From Vanessa cardui (Eukaryota; Arthropoda; Insecta; Lepidoptera; Nymphalidae): a stretch of DNA of 64,000 bases. The notes beneath the pieces are model-generated. The model ran no database searches and had not been told where the DNA came from. It saw only the letters and a list, made by a program, of their open reading frames with translations. The stretch covers positions 6,572,001 to 6,636,000 of the forward strand of contig NC_061127.1 in NCBI RefSeq assembly GCF_905220365.1, given 5' to 3'. Positions 12,442-25,278 of this stretch are shown here, piece after piece; positions within the stretch are counted from its first letter, which is position 1; the number at the start of each line of letters is the position of its first letter. A program made the position numbers and the translations under genes.

Positions 12442-13661
12442 TTCTTAATATATGACCAAGATACATGTTTAGATTTGAAGTGTTTTACATAATATATGTA
12501 TGTCTTCGAAAAAATCACGAAATGGATGGATTTTATTAAAATTATAAACTTTAATCAAATCCCTTAACAAAATATATCCGATGTTTAAATATTTATCCCG
12601 AGTATAAACCAATTTGTTTTAAAATACGTATTCGATCCCAATTGGCGGCGATATCGAGAAACATACACAATTTGCCTGACTTTGTCTGAGTGATAAATAA
12701 AATCTCAAATTATTTTCATAATTTAATATCTTTGTGTGTGTATAATACATAGACGTATTGATATAATACGTACATACAAACAAAATTTAAATAAACTCTG
12801 CATATTAAAAACAATTTACTGATATTAATTCTAAAATTATATTTCTTAAAAATATTAGTATACTTATGAACATCGATTTTGTAAAGATTTTATTAAGCAG
12901 ATTATTTTTTTAAATAATATAATAACAAAACTGCATTACAAGTAGATGATTATCAACTTTAAGAGTCTAAATTCAAAGTTCATAGAACTGTCACATGTTA
13001 TAGCACACAAAACCCCAGACAGAATAATTTATTATTCAGCGTCAAACCCCCAAACATGTTTCAGACGTGTCCATAAAACGGAATAGTTAAAAATACAACA
13101 GAAAAACATCTTGTCATACATTTCAATAAAATGTTAGTGACATACTTATGAATACCCAGCTTCAGTACAATTCTCTAATGAGGGGTTATGTGAAGGTTAG
13201 TTACCTAGTTGGAACTGAAATCCATATATGAGGTTATGTAAAAATAAAAATTCTAGTTTCGTAGTTTTTGTAACGAGCGCATTTTGTTATTAGCATATTC
13301 ATAGCTTGTTTTGAAACGTAGCAAATACACACACCCTTGGCTTTAATTTAAAGGGTATTCTGAAATATACTCAGTTGCGAATTGTAATTTTTGAATAATT
13401 TGTTTTAAAAAAAAGTTGTTTTTAATTCTCTTTCTATGTTAGTTGGTTTTGTTGGTATTGTAGAAAATTAAGTCACTGATAAAAAATAATTGCTTTTATT
13501 TTCAAGCGAACAGTTTAGCGTAAGTGTGGTCAGAGCAATTATAGTATTTTATTTTTTGCAAAATATCTGTTTCGTGGTAGTATATGAGTGGGCGGTACGT
13601 AACCAGAAGAGCTTCTACGAAGACCGCCCACTAACTTTTGAAACATGTGTTAAAATATTGA

Positions 13662-14209
13662 TGATAAATATATAGCAAAAGATTTGCTTATTTACGACAT
13701 CACAAGAGAAACATTTAGAATTATCAGTGTTTCTTTACTATATTTTCCATGTATTATATACAAAAGCCTTCCTCTCGAATCAATCTATCTATTAAAAAAA
13801 CCTCATTACAATCCATTGCGTAATTTTAAATATATAAGCATACATATATAGAAACTGGAGTCGAGATGGCCCAGTGGTTAGAACGCGTGCATCTTAACCG
13901 ATGATTGCGGGTTCAAACCCAGGCAAGCACCGCTGATTCATGTGCTTAATTTGTATTTATAATTCATCTCGTGCTCAGCGGTGAAAGAAAACACCGAGAG
14001 GAAACCTACATGTGACAAATTTTATAGAAATTCTGCCACATGTGTATTCCACCAACCCGCATTGGAACAGCGTGGTGGAATATGTTCCAAACCATCTCCT
14101 TAAAGGGAGAGGAGGCCAGGCCAGGCCCAGCAGTGGGAATTTACAGGCTGTTGTTGTTGTATATAGAAACAGACAGCGGTAAGCGAATTTGTTTTATACA
14201 ATGTAATGA
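13662..14209 (-). mobile_element. Non-autonomous Helitron-like element (type C), split by a SINE
   Basis: Sequence homologous to the complete copy at 43302-43553, in reverse. Seen: TTATCAGTGTTTCTTTACTA, the region before the SINE, and after it GACAGCGGTAAGCGAATTTG ending ATGTAATGA, which on the minus strand is the 5' terminus TCATTACAT. The CTAG end is decayed. SINE copy 5 sits inside. Confidence 0.6.
13856..14159 (+). repeat. tRNA-derived SINE, copy 5, with 11-bp target-site duplication
   Basis: Well preserved copy inserted in a Helitron-like element and flanked by the exact 11-bp direct repeat TATATAGAAAC (13845-13855 and 14160-14170). The nesting shows the SINE is younger than this Helitron-like copy. 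Confidence 0.92.
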
Positions 14210-14999
14210 TGATAGTATTATTATATATTGATATATTTCTATATACATATATTTATATATTTACCTGTGTGTCTTTAGCGTGAGTTGCTTACGGACGCTA
14301 TGTAATCCAATGATATGCTAATCACATTGACGTTGTAAACGATATTAAACATGACCCCGTAACCTAAACCTAATGGTTCCTAATTACATTATGGGATTAA
14401 TTGACAATCACTATTATTCTAATATATTAAGAGAATAAAGATAAGAATATTTAAAAATGTTTGAATAAATACTAAGTAACTTTTGAAATATAGCATTATC
14501 GCCATTTCAATATTTATTGGTGTAAAATTTGTGAATATTATCGAGTGCGCATCGAATAATAACGATTTTTTAATGTACTAAATAAACCTGTCATTATATT
14601 GGAAATTGTTTAATTAATAAGTTTTGATCCACGTTTTTTACGACCGGTTTTGGAACAATACAATTGATACAATGAATAGAACATCATCCGTATATTTTAA
14701 CGTATTTATAACATAATTTTATTTATTCTTAGATTTCATATGTTCAAATTTCCACTGGAAATATAGTAGTATATGTTTAATTATATACTCTTTTTTTTCT
14801 TTGCTTTTATGAAATTGGTAATATTAAAATTAATATATAGAGCACTTCAAATACTAAAAAAATATTGTAAAGAATTCGTTTAAAAAAATCTTATTATTTT
14901 ATATTGTTTTTCTAAAAAGGCTTTATTGATTTGGGGCTTAGTTTCAAGTTGCTTCATTGGGAAAGACTTTCTTATGAAATAATCTGCAGTGCAGAAATT

Positions 15000-15198
15000 T
15001 GTCTTTATAATTCATCTCGTGCTCAGCGGTGAAGGAAAACATCGTGAGGAAACCTGCATGTGACAAATTTCATAGGAATTCTGCCACATGTGTATTCCAC
15101 CAACCCGCATTGGAACAGCGTGATGGAATATGTTCCAAACCTTCTCCTCAAAGGGAGAGGAGGCCTTTAGCCCAGCATTGGGAATTTACAGGCTGTTG
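15000..15198 (+). repeat. tRNA-derived SINE, copy 6, 5'-truncated
   Basis: Starts within the body at GTCTTTATAATTCATCTCGT and keeps the tail. The tRNA-like head is absent, as expected for incomplete reverse transcription. The frame at 15029-15217 belongs to this repeat. Confidence 0.85.
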
Positions 15199-15655
15199 TT
15201 GTGTTGCAAAAATTTAATTTTTATAATAATTTAAATAACAATTTATACAATTTGGAAATGTTTTAAAATCCAATACATGCGACAGAAATAAGTCTTATCA
15301 TCAAATGTTTTGATATAAGAACGTTTTTTTTTAAATTTCTCTTGAATATTTACTCCTATCGAACTCTAAGAAGCTTTAATTCAAAAGTGCTACATAAAAT
15401 CAATACAGGCGCATAAATCCTCTAACACGATACTGATACAGCAGCTAGTACATGCATAAATACATATTCTTTATGGGTCGTGAATTTTACACCTCAATCA
15501 AATTTACATTTTTATTTTCGTTTAGATAGTTCGATAACTTAACTTCGTAAGAATATTGAATTGAAATGGAAAAAAAACATCATATACAGAAACTTAAAAT
15601 TATCGGTTTTCTTTAATTTTGATCAAATTTATTTATTTTATTCATTTTTTATTTA

Positions 15656-15765
15656 TGCAGTAATGCTGCTGCATTCTTGCCACCATACCACGCGGTCAAG
15701 ATTTATACAGTAACTAGTTTTAGTTCTTATTTTTTATGTATTTAGCAGTAATTAATGTTGTTAAT
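15656..15765 (+). repeat. Diverged low-copy repeat, shared with 31425-31515
   Basis: CATTCTTGCCACCATACCAC and TCAAGATTTATACAGTAA match CATTCTTGCCACTATTCTAT and TCAAGATTTATATAGTAA near 31.45 kb. Family unknown. Confidence 0.35.
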
Positions 15766-16056
15766 AGCTACTTGAAAAAAATCTATAGATAAGTTTGATA
15801 ATTATATATATTTTCTTTTATACCCGGGAGTTAACCACTATCATGTCTTATTTCATTATTTTAGTATCTGATGCATATGATATCAGCTCATGCTCAATTT
15901 GTTTAGGGTCTCATAAATCTAATGCTGTATTTGATAAGCAAATACATACGATATAAATGTTATGACCAGTATGGTGATTCGAGATAGCGTAAAGATACTT
16001 AATCAAAAGTTTTTTCAACCGACTTCCAAAAGGAGGAGGTTATCAATTCGTCTGTA

Positions 16057-16088
<32 letters not shown>

Positions 16089-16528
16089 GTTACCTCATAA
16101 CTTTTCACTGGGTGGACCGATTTTGATAATTTTTTTTTTGTTTGAAAGGTAGTGCTTCCCGTGGGGTCCCATTTTTTTATTTTTTTTTTCCGATGATGGT
16201 ATCTATGTGAAAACGACATAAGTCTTAAATTTGCATTATGTATATGCGCGACAAATAGGTGAATAACTGAAAATCACGTTAACCAATTTTGATAATTCTT
16301 TTTTTATTATAAAATATATACTTCAAGGGTAATTTGGTGAAAGTTTGGTAAGGTTCTGAGCACAGGATCCATGTCAAAGTAACGGAACGGAAGGGAACGG
16401 AACAATTCTGAGGAGCACGTTAGCGATACTCGGTCGAATCTTTTATTTATAGGTTATTTGGATATTTGAGTCACCTTCCGTAATGTGGTTATGTTTATGT
16501 AATTATCATAGTCGAATATTATAATCAA

Positions 16529-16779
16529 CTAGCTACCCACCCCGGCTTCGCACGGGTGCAATACTGATACTAAATATACTACAGAATTTGTTTATATACG
16601 ACATCACATCGCAAACTTCTAAAATTATCAGTGTTTCTTTACTATATTGTTCATGTATTATATACACAAACCTTCCCCTTGAATCACATTATCTTTTAAA
16701 GAAAACCGCATCAAAGCCGTTGCGTAGATTTAAAGATATAGGGACAGAGAAAGCGACTTTGTTTTATACTATGTAGTGT
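16529..16779 (-). mobile_element. Non-autonomous Helitron-like element (type C) nested in composite copy 1
   Basis: On the minus strand it ends GGTGGGTAGCTAG followed by T, with a CACCC...GGGTG stem just before the end. Its 5' end is CACTACATAGTATAAAAC, with the leading TC mutated. A TC...CTAG structure in an A/T site and a 3' hairpin are Helitron hallmarks. It codes for nothing. Confidence 0.6.
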
Positions 16780-17132
16780 TGGAACTCCTATACGGCTCGC
16801 AGTTAGGGTGCGATATGGGGCAGAATTTCTTACTATCTTTAATCAAATTTTGTGTATGTGATGTGATGTCATATGATGTACGAAATATAGTTGGTCTTTT
16901 TCAAAGTTTTTTTGCTGAGTTCGATTACAGCTCTTTCGAGGGATCCTTGTAGTTTACGCCGCGTGACGTATTAAATCCGCATTTTCGAAAGTCTATTTTT
17001 GCTTTATTCGCAAGTTTCCTTTGAAATTGTCCTCGAAGTAGTTTCTGACTCATATAAACGGAACGCTTAATCTATCCATATTAAAAAAAATTAGTTAGTT
17101 AACATCAGCTTCACTTAAAATCAAAAAATAAA

Positions 17133-17720
17133 TAAAATTTTAACAAAAAGAAAAACCGACTTCAAACAAAACACTATTTTAAAAAAAAATGAATATGCAC
17201 GAAAAAGTAATAAAAATAATTGCGTATTCAACATATTTTTTAGAGTCTTCCTAAGTTAAATGAAATGAAAAATATTAGACTACTTAAAAGTCGATTAACG
17301 ACTATATCATGTAGTTATAATTATTGTTATATTTGGAGTCGGTGTCAGCCAATAAAACCCTACAGTATATCTATCAAAAAACAATACGAGAATACTTTAA
17401 CAAATATGTTTTTTACAAATTACCTTTTACACAATAATATACTGGATCAATCAAGGGGCTCGCATCGCTTCTTTCTTTTGATTGTTGGGGCAAGGGCACC
17501 GTGGCTGACACCGGCTCCAAATATACCAATAACTATAACTACATGATATAATCGTTAATCGACTTTTAAGTAGTCTAATATTTTTCATTTCATTTAACTT
17601 AGGAAGACTCTAAAAAATATGTTGAATACGCAATTATTTTTATTACTTTTTCGTGCATATTCATTTTTTTTTAAAATAGTGTTTTGTTTGAAGTCGGTTT
17701 TTCTTTTTGTTAAAATTTTA
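17133..17720. repeat. Fold-back element with about 219-bp inverted arms, copy 1
   Basis: The left arm 17133-17351 is the near-perfect reverse complement of 17502-17720 (from TAAAATTTTAACAAAAAG in to GGTGTCAGCCA), around a 150-bp spacer. A 93-codon frame (17265-17546) crosses the arm and spacer and also exists in the second copy, but its composition and position in a palindrome make it an accidental frame. Confidence 0.8.
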
Positions 17721-17970
17721 TTTTTAGACGGTCAATAAAAACAAGTGCCGTTTGAAAAGCAAAGCAAAAAATTAAAATTAAATTATTTGTATCAGCTGAT
17801 CTATTTGGACCATTAAAGAAGAAATAAAGATACTAAATGTCAATGACAGAGAACGCGTGATCATCAGCTGGTGTTCATGACAGATCGAACTGAAATCGCG
17901 TCAGACTATATAAATAAATAAAAATAGAAGTATGATCCCTTTTGTAACTCGAATATAACGCATATTATTA

Positions 17971-18250
17971 AGGAGCCGAGACGGCCCAGTGTTACACCGC
18001 GTGCATCTTAGCCGATGATTGTGGGTTTAAACCTCGGCAAGCACTACTGAACATTCATGTGCTTATTTTGTGTTCATAATTCATATCGTGTTTGGCGGTG
18101 AGGGAACCTACAGGTGTCTAATTTCCTAGAAATTCTGCCATCTGTGTATTCCACCAACCGACATTGGAACATCGTGTTGGAATATATTCCAAACCTTCCT
18201 CAAAGGAGGCGAGGCTTAGCTCAGCAGTGGGAACTTTGTAGGCTGTTCTT
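17971..18250 (+). repeat. tRNA-derived SINE, copy 7
   Basis: Diverged copy with small deletions: GAGACGGCCCAGTGTTACAC head, GGGTTTAAACC B box, tail CTCAGCAGTGGGAACTTT. Confidence 0.8.
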
Positions 18251-18988
18251 GTTTATATATAACATAATATATAGAAAAAGTTTAAAATTTTAATTGAGCT
18301 CGAAAAAGTGCATCTTTAAAAACACAATCCGTAAATAAAACATATACAACATATTTTAAATCGTTCTCATTTAGCCCAGAGCTCCACATTCGCATGAAAG
18401 TAAATGTCAATATAAGCGGAAAGATGAAGGGTCTGAACAAATACCACTTTTGTTTTAAGATGGAGAGAAATCCCGCAACCGTTTTAAGAATAAAGTGACA
18501 ATAAAGTTCTAACTTCATAGAGCTAGACTCTCCGCGAGAGGTTGCAGACCTTAATCTCTACGTTTTTGGATTGCTAGCTATTTTAGTGTAGCGCTTCGTT
18601 GCTTGAACTGCAGTATTACTAAAGATGTAATGTATTTTGTGACCATATAAATATTCCACGGACATAAGTAGTTTTTTTCAAAATTAAAACAAATATTTAC
18701 TTCTCTAACCTAACCTAACTATAAACACAATTTGGTTATTTTACGGTCTAAATAAGGAATCATCTGTTTTTAGTTTGACAGCTATTAAAACACTCTACTT
18801 AGCAACTGGATTAAATGTAAACAAGATCTAAGAGTAAGAAATATTCCATAGTATTTATTATGACATGGTTTAAGTAATAAATATCAATGAATAGTTTAGT
18901 GTATTTTTAACATGCAAAAGGTGGCTTAAAATTATAAGGCATTACGAATAAGCATTTCTTTGTCGTTAAAGTGTGAATATATACGAAC

Positions 18989-19128
18989 CTTTGCGAGTTC
19001 ATTGTCTATATACCAATTAATGTCAGACGGCGGAAGCGAGTAGTCGGATGTGCAGTTGAGTAGTATTTGCTCCCCAGGCTTCACTAATTTGGGAGCTCCA
19101 ATTATTATGGGGTCCTTGTCCGGCATCG
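18989..19128 (-). CDS. beat-like: Beat-family Ig protein, exon C (first half of Ig domain 2)
   Basis: The acceptor CTTTACAG precedes 19128. Two incoming bases complete an Ala codon with the G from exon B, then 46 codons run to K, with a rather weak donor GTTCGT after position 18989. Seen: DPIIIGAPKLVKPGEQ (linker and strand A of Ig2), first Ig2 cysteine in LLNCTSD with an NCT sequon, then SLPPSDINWYIDNE. This resembles the DPxIxG ... NCTSxxSxPPxxIxWYIN pattern of the second Beat Ig domain. The frame stays open for 18 codons past the donor, but that extension does not look Beat-like and exon D continues the domain in phase 0, so the splice is preferred. Confidence 0.87.
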
Positions 19129-19272
19129 CTGTAAAGGAATAGATTTAAGTAACTCATGTACAAATAATGTTTCGAGTTTGGTCACATAAATTGTTATCAA
19201 ATGGTAATCTGTGTTGTTTTTTTTTTTAAATTGAAATATAAATGCTAATATTTATCTTTTTATTTTTTGATA

Positions 19273-19492
19273 TCTATACATATAATAAAATTGGAGTGTC
19301 TGTTTGTAATATTAAAATAGCCCTTTTTCACTACACATATGTATTTATACACGATACATGTACACAAAATAACATTTTTTAAAATTTTTGTCTGTCTGTC
19401 TGTTTGTTCCAGCTAATCTTTGGAACGGCTGAACCGATTTTGATGGGACTTTCATTGGCAGATAACTGATATAAGGTCGCGGGCACAGCTAA
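19273..19492 (+). mobile_element. Non-autonomous Helitron-like element (type B), copy 1
   Basis: Starts TCTATACATATAATAAAATT after an A, contains GGAACGGCTGAACCGATTTT and ends CGCGGGCACAGCTAA. The terminal CTAG is mutated to CTAA. Shorter than the copy at 56292-56577 through a deletion near the 3' end. Confidence 0.6.
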
Positions 19493-22430
19493 TTTGACAT
19501 ATTACGTTAATAAATCTCGTTTCAATGACCTAAAACCTTGCTATGACAAAATCACCAGTTCAGAGTTATTTTCGTCAACAATTATAAAACCATTTTTGAA
19601 TTTAATTAGGAGACAAAAATGTACAATGATAAAAAGTTCTAAAAATTCTTCCTTAGAAAACATATCTGTGCGCTAACGTGCGTAACTAAAAAAAAAACAT
19701 GAATACTAAACCAAATATTTTAACAGACAAAGAACATGTCTAACGGTGAAAGATTTCAAATTTCGAACATCAATGTCGTTTAGTCATAAAACATCTATAA
19801 GTTCGGATAAAGTTTCGTTGTCTGAATTAGGAAGTGAGAGGGACGTTAGCTAAATAGCAGAGAACTTGGCGATTAAGATAATCCTATAAAGGAACTCCAG
19901 TAACATAAAGCGCTTTTGTGTGGAATAGTAGAAATGTGTGCGTAATTAAAGTTTTCGGTACAACTTGGTCTTGTTAGAGTCTAGCTTCGAATTTCTAGTT
20001 CGCATTTGAATGTAAGCCCTTACTAGCTATTCAATACCAACTAACGATATATTTACGGATTTTAACTTCCAATTGTGCTAATTAGTTAATTGTTTAAGAC
20101 GATATACCAAAGCCCCTTATAGATAAAATAAAGCTATACAGAGGTCTGTCCTGCGTATGTTTGATTTGTTTAAATCTTTAAAGGTCTGCTGTTTCAATCA
20201 GTTGTAAGAAAATTTTAATAGAAAGAATAAAAACTCCGCAACAAAAACTTTTGTCGATATGCATACATATATGTATGTATTTACAAAGTAAATCTGTTCA
20301 ATGCTTGCGAGAATGTTTAAATAAGTAACTTTGAAATAAAAATTAAAAAAAAAGTGATATATACAGAAAAGTATATTGTAACCGAATGTTTCGGTTAGAA
20401 CTTTTTATTCAAAAGATTCAAACGTAACATTTATTTTATACAAAATTAATATATTTAGCATAGATTTTTTTCTTTGTGTAAATATAATATAACTCCATAG
20501 ATACAGACTTCTCACGTAGAAAAAAAAACAGATAAGGACCGGTTTTTATGTGTGACTTTCAATGTACAAGTTTTGATTGTTCATTGGTTTATTTAGTTTC
20601 ATAACTTTATTGGTGTTATAGAAGTTTAATATGAGACTTATTTTAAGTTACTTTGATACATTTTTTTTTCATTCTCCAATAAACCCTTACATTCAAGTTT
20701 GTTTAAACATAGAGATAAAAAAATACACTTATATTTTCATATATTACCTACATTATCTGTATTACTAAAACTGTGCTGGAAAAGATAAATGATTATTATT
20801 AGTCGAAAATTAATTTGAATTTCGAATAAGACTTATTGTCAGATCTGATAATTTAGTCTAATCATGATCTCCTGAAGAAATATAGTCAAGATTTTTCAAC
20901 ATATAATATTAAAAGTCGGTCCAGAAAATTGTATCGAGTCCAAGCGTGCGCAAACATAAGTATTCTGTGAATTACCTCGCACTCATAATCCAATAGAACA
21001 GCAATTCATGATTACACGGATCTACAGCTATACATACTATTCAAGCTACTAGAATGTCGATACGATAACTATTAAACTTTGAGGTTTTACTGAAAATGTC
21101 TTGTTAGAAAAAGTCAATAGTTTTTAACCTGGCTTGCGATTTTAACCCATAGTCTGTAATTGCAGCCTCATTTACAACATTTATAATGTACATGTTCTTA
21201 ATTAGATTAATAACGATTCACTCAATAAGCAACCTAGCCTTTTACTAGAATCGCTCAGACTACTTAGGCCAGAATTGCATTCAGTCATAACACCTTCCGT
21301 TTATAGCAAATCATCTTATTATACAATGTATTACGTAAAAAAATATTCAATGAATAAAAAATAATCAATTAACACTCTCAGCATATTTTAGTAAAGTCTA
21401 AGTCTAAGTCTATAAGTAAGAAATATGAGATCACTGGCACAGTAGAGTGTGGCAGTTCCATTACTCATCAAATATTGGGCGCGCTTAAAAGAGTTGAGTG
21501 AGATCCAACGAGGTATCTCTAATAGGAAAAATACGAGCAGCTTTTTAAGGTACGTATCCACTACGTTGATAGACTAAATATGCACCAGTCACTGCTCCAA
21601 TGGCCACGAACATAGTGCTCTGCTTTGTTTCCCCACAAAAGCCGCCGTCAACTGGAGTGCTTACCGTACAGCACGCAACGTTGCCCGCGACAAAAGCGTG
21701 AACTTATTAACTATCGCAGCTGTTCAAAAAGAACTACAGAGAAAAGAGAAAACCCAGAAAAAAAAATCAAAACTTTGTTTATTTTTTTAAAATTGATTTG
21801 TGAATTTGTGATTGGCCAAATATAAAAATAACTGACCAATTGTGACCATTTCATGTTTAATGAAAATAATTTCAAATCCGATTCCTAGGATTAATTACAA
21901 CTTTTTTTCGAATGACCTTGGATTTCGAATTCACGGGTTAGTGACAAATTATTTACCAAGTACAAGAAAATCCTGACCATTTCGTGAACAATTTTAACTA
22001 CTTTTTACTATGTCAAACTTCGTAATCTAGGTCGCTGAATAGATGGAACAGGGGTAGGAACATTAAGTTTGAGAACGCAGTGAAAATGCACCCTTAGCCT
22101 TTACAAATAAAACAAGATGACTAAATTATGCAAAGCCGTGGAAATCCCTAAAAATATTTTCCCATTAGCTAATTGCTATTTTTCATATATAGTCTATTAT
22201 ATGATATTTTAATAGCTTTCATATTAAACCTATTGTATTACTTCTAAGCTTTAATTAATTTTTATTAGTTTTTTAATAAATTTAGTCAATAGGCGATGAT
22301 AAAAGTCTAAAGTTCGATCCTGACCCCTTGGGCTATTGTCGTTCTCATTCCTAGCGTAAGCTGCAAGCTTAATTGGAAGGTGAATATGGATATAAGTTAT
22401 CTTAAAATAATTTACCTTTACAAAGTGAGA

Positions 22431-22734
22431 GCCGAGGTGACTCAGTGGTCAGAATGCGTGCATTTTAACCGATTATTGCAGGTTTAAACCCAGGCAAGCA
22501 CCACTGAATATTCATGTGCTCAATTTGTGTTTATAATTCACCTAAATCGGTGGTGAAGTAAAAAATTATGAGGAAACCTGCATATGTGTAATTTCATAGA
22601 AATTCTGCCACATGTGTATTCCACCAACCCTCATTGAACAACGTGGTGGAATATGTTTCGAACCTTCTCGTCAAAAAGGCAGAGGCGTTAGCCCAGCAGT
22701 GGGAAATTTACGGGCTGGTGTTGTTGTTGTTGTT
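22431..22734 (+). repeat. tRNA-derived SINE, copy 8
   Basis: Nearly full-length diverged copy with tail GTTGTTGTTGTTGTT, joined directly to a Helitron-like C fragment. Confidence 0.85.
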
Positions 22735-22846
22735 ACATAGTATAAAACGCTGTCTGTCCCTATATAAAATTACGAAACGGATTTCAATACGGTTTTTTTT
22801 AATTGATATAATGATTATAGTGTGCGAAGCCGGGGTGGGCCGCTAG
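22735..22846 (+). mobile_element. Helitron-like element (type C), internally deleted
   Basis: TACATAGTATAAAACGCTG is the 5' part and GTGCGAAGCCGGGGTGGGCC with CTAG then T the 3' end. Most of the middle is missing. Its 5' end abuts the SINE tail. Confidence 0.6.
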
Positions 22847-24889
22847 TTATTAATATTACTTAAAAAAAGATTATATTTATATAGAAAATTAATATTGCAA
22901 GCCTTGGGCGGAACTATTAATTACATAATACGAACGTAGAGTTTGAGCTCATGTGCTTAGACAAACATGTTTGTTAATCCTAACTTTAGGACCAAATCGC
23001 CCGTCAAATTCTACTTACTGTATAAACTTGCCCGAATATTCTATAATTTACATATACATACATGGTGATTACAAAATAACAAAACTTGAATTTAGATTGC
23101 TTTAATTAAAACAAACAATAATCATTATGAAATCGAAATAATAACAATTATATAAGTATATTTGTGGTAAGAACAGATTTAATAATAGTTAAATACTTTA
23201 CTTAATTAATTAAGAGATATTTCTTTATTGTGACACCTTATAAAAAATCTGTGATATACAACCAAACGGTAATTTTGACTTGTGGTTGGTTTGTCATGTT
23301 ACGCGTAGATGCGAATAGATAGATATGAACCGTTTAAGCATCATTATGAAGTGGCATGTAATTGGCGTCATGTATTATGCGTGGGATAATTAATCACTTA
23401 AATTTCTTAGAGGCCAATGTAATTGGAATGCTAACACTGTCAACCGATAATTATATACTACTAGCAACCAGCCGGTCTTAGCACGAACGCAATTTATAAA
23501 TCAAAAAAACATATTAAGTTATAAAAGCTGGTATATTACTTTACTTTTTTACAAAATTTATTTCATTGTCTATACTGATATTATAAATGAGAAAGAGATG
23601 CTGTCTGTCTGTTTCTTTTCCTGGCTAGCTCCTGATGCCTAAAACCTTACGACTTACGCCTACGTCGTGAGGGAAGTCGAGAGCTACAACTAGTTAGTTT
23701 ACTACACACTAGTTATATACAACTAACTAGTTATATACGTACATCATAAACAAGAAATATAAAAAACAGTTTGAGACGTCATTTTATTCTGAAACATTAA
23801 TCACAATTTGTCCACAGCTTATACGATTTAGGTATTTTTAAGCGCAGAGGTGAAAAATTTTAGTGCTATAACTATCCAAGCAACCGTTTCGCAGTAAATA
23901 TTTTTATGATGAATTTTATTTAATTCGAATACATTATATAGACTTAGATCATGTAAAAGATAACTTTAATACTCTCTAAATGTCCAAAGTAGATAACATA
24001 TTTAACTGAATTCTATTAAGTGAAAAAATGGCTTCCCATAAATACATATTTTTCATATAGCTTGTAATAGATAAAAAAAAGTTATTACGAGTGTACCCTA
24101 CAAAATGGACACAATGTGCTATTAAAGACTTACGAAGGACTTATCTGTAAGCCTTTTTAAGACATGCGATGTTCTCTTATATTGTTTTGATATATGACGT
24201 TGGCTGGCTCTAGTTACGTAAGCGTCCAAAACCTTTTTCTGAAACCTTCGTCATAGTTCATCTATTTCGTCCAAAGCTATTTATAGATTATACATCTAAG
24301 TAAAACCTTTCTCGTTTTCTATGACATAGTTAGAAGTTATAAATGGTCCATGTGATGTAATCATCAGATGGGCCATTTGTAACTTGTTAGTGGTTCCGTA
24401 TCAAAATCCGGTGAATGGCCTTGACATATTGCAATATACAAAACTCAAGAAGGGTACTCTTGAATACATAATATGTGGTGGAACCCACATTATTTAAAAA
24501 ACATCAGTTTTGACAGGTAACCAGTTATATATTTCACATCACTTTTCAAATGCATAAAATGCTTTATTATTCGTGAATTGGTAAGAAGACTTATTGCAAG
24601 TGACCAAAGAGCAATGACTTCTTTGTGGTAAAATCTTTAAATTGACTTCTGTCTCCAATGGATGTAATGACTTTTTTACCATTATCCATTGTCAATACTC
24701 AAACAGAATAGCTTAGTTAAAAAAATCAAATTAGACCAAAAATTAGACCCTCTTAGTCCAAAAACTTATGACGTTAAGAGAAACTATTAATGACATTGAA
24801 ATTTTAGGTTTCCATCTCACAGCTGCTCAAAATGTGTGCAATGGTCAAAGGAGTGTCTTTGAATCCAGAGATACTTCGAGTGACACTCA

Positions 24890-25115
24890 GTAAGGTAATG
24901 ATTGGTAGTGGTGACTATTAATATAATCACCTTGGCGTCATAAGAAATTTTAATCACTTCTTGCATAACCAATGCGCCAACAACCTTAGTTACTGAGATG
25001 TTATGCCCCTGTAGTGATCACTGGCTCACTTGTTTTTCAAACCAAAAAAGTATTAAGAATTGAAGTATATACCTCAAGTTATATACATTACCAGGCAGCA
25101 ATACTTAGTACTCAC
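24890..25115 (-). repeat. Relic of dispersed repeat X
   Basis: Diverged match to 36945-37215 in reverse: CAATGCGCCAACAACCTTAG, GATGTTATGCCCCTGTAGTG and CACTGGCTCACTTG in the right order. This lies just downstream of Beat-like exon B in its intron. Confidence 0.5.
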
Positions 25116-25278
25116 CTCGGACCATAAACCATTGCGCTACATACACTTCATTTAAATATATAAATATTCATTTTATTTATTAGTGTGTATTTAAAAGAAG
25201 AAACCGGAGGTATAGACTGAAGAATCAAAAGACTTAAATACTATTCAAAGACAGATAATAAAAACAAATGAAACTCAC

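Larger units (their letters stand above)
16012..17720 (+). repeat. 1.7-kb composite repeat, copy 1
   Basis: Starts TTTTCAACCGACTTCC, has a poly(T) run at about 16058-16082, contains a type C Helitron-like element (16529-16779) and ends in a fold-back (17133-17720) finishing GAAGTCGGTTTTTC...TAAAATTTTA. The outer ends carry inverted AACCGACTTC/GAAGTCGGTT. A nearly identical copy lies in reverse at 42363-44074. No transposase frame, and no convincing target duplication at the outer ends. Confidence 0.85.
8090..18988 (-). other. Beat-like intron between exons C and D (about 10.9 kb)
   Basis: Bounded by the exon C donor (GTTCGT) and the exon D acceptor. It contains SINE copies 4-7, a Tc1-type MITE, a PLE fragment, Helitron-like pieces and composite repeat copy 1, each listed separately. 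Parts with nothing recognised: 8190-9535, 9745-10020, 11180-12250, 12445-13655, 14210-14995, 15205-16010 and 18255-18985. The frame at 18282-18518 (minus) has no Ig-like features. Confidence 0.6.
19129..25278 (-). other. Beat-like intron between exons B and C (about 6.1 kb)
   Basis: Contains a Helitron-like B element, SINE copy 8, a Helitron-like C piece and a repeat relic, listed separately. The stretches 19500-22425 and 22850-24880 hold nothing I recognise. The region at about 21600-21760 is slightly GC-richer with a 66-codon plus-strand frame, but has no recognisable domain. 23460-23640 has weak remnants of Helitron-like or SINE tails. Confidence 0.6.

Noticed and set aside
13870..13935. 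tRNA-like sequences with A- and B-box motifs in SINE families 1 and 2 as possible tRNA genes
   Set aside because: No proper acceptor-stem pairing, multiple dispersed copies, and continuous with SINE bodies.
14040..14231. Short plus-strand frames with the same opening (also 55173-55364, 15029-15217, 41883-42113)
   Set aside because: They lie inside tRNA-derived SINE copies and end in unrelated flanks; repeated peptides come from the repeat, not a gene family.
17265..17546. 93-codon frame present in both fold-back copies (also 42536-42817, minus)
   Set aside because: It runs across an inverted arm and spacer, has AT-driven composition and no domain; its conservation simply reflects the recent age of the two copies.
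18282..18518. Minus-strand frame considered as a further Beat exon
   Set aside because: No cysteine pattern or Ig-like motif, no good splice borders, and exon D continues the domain in the correct phase.
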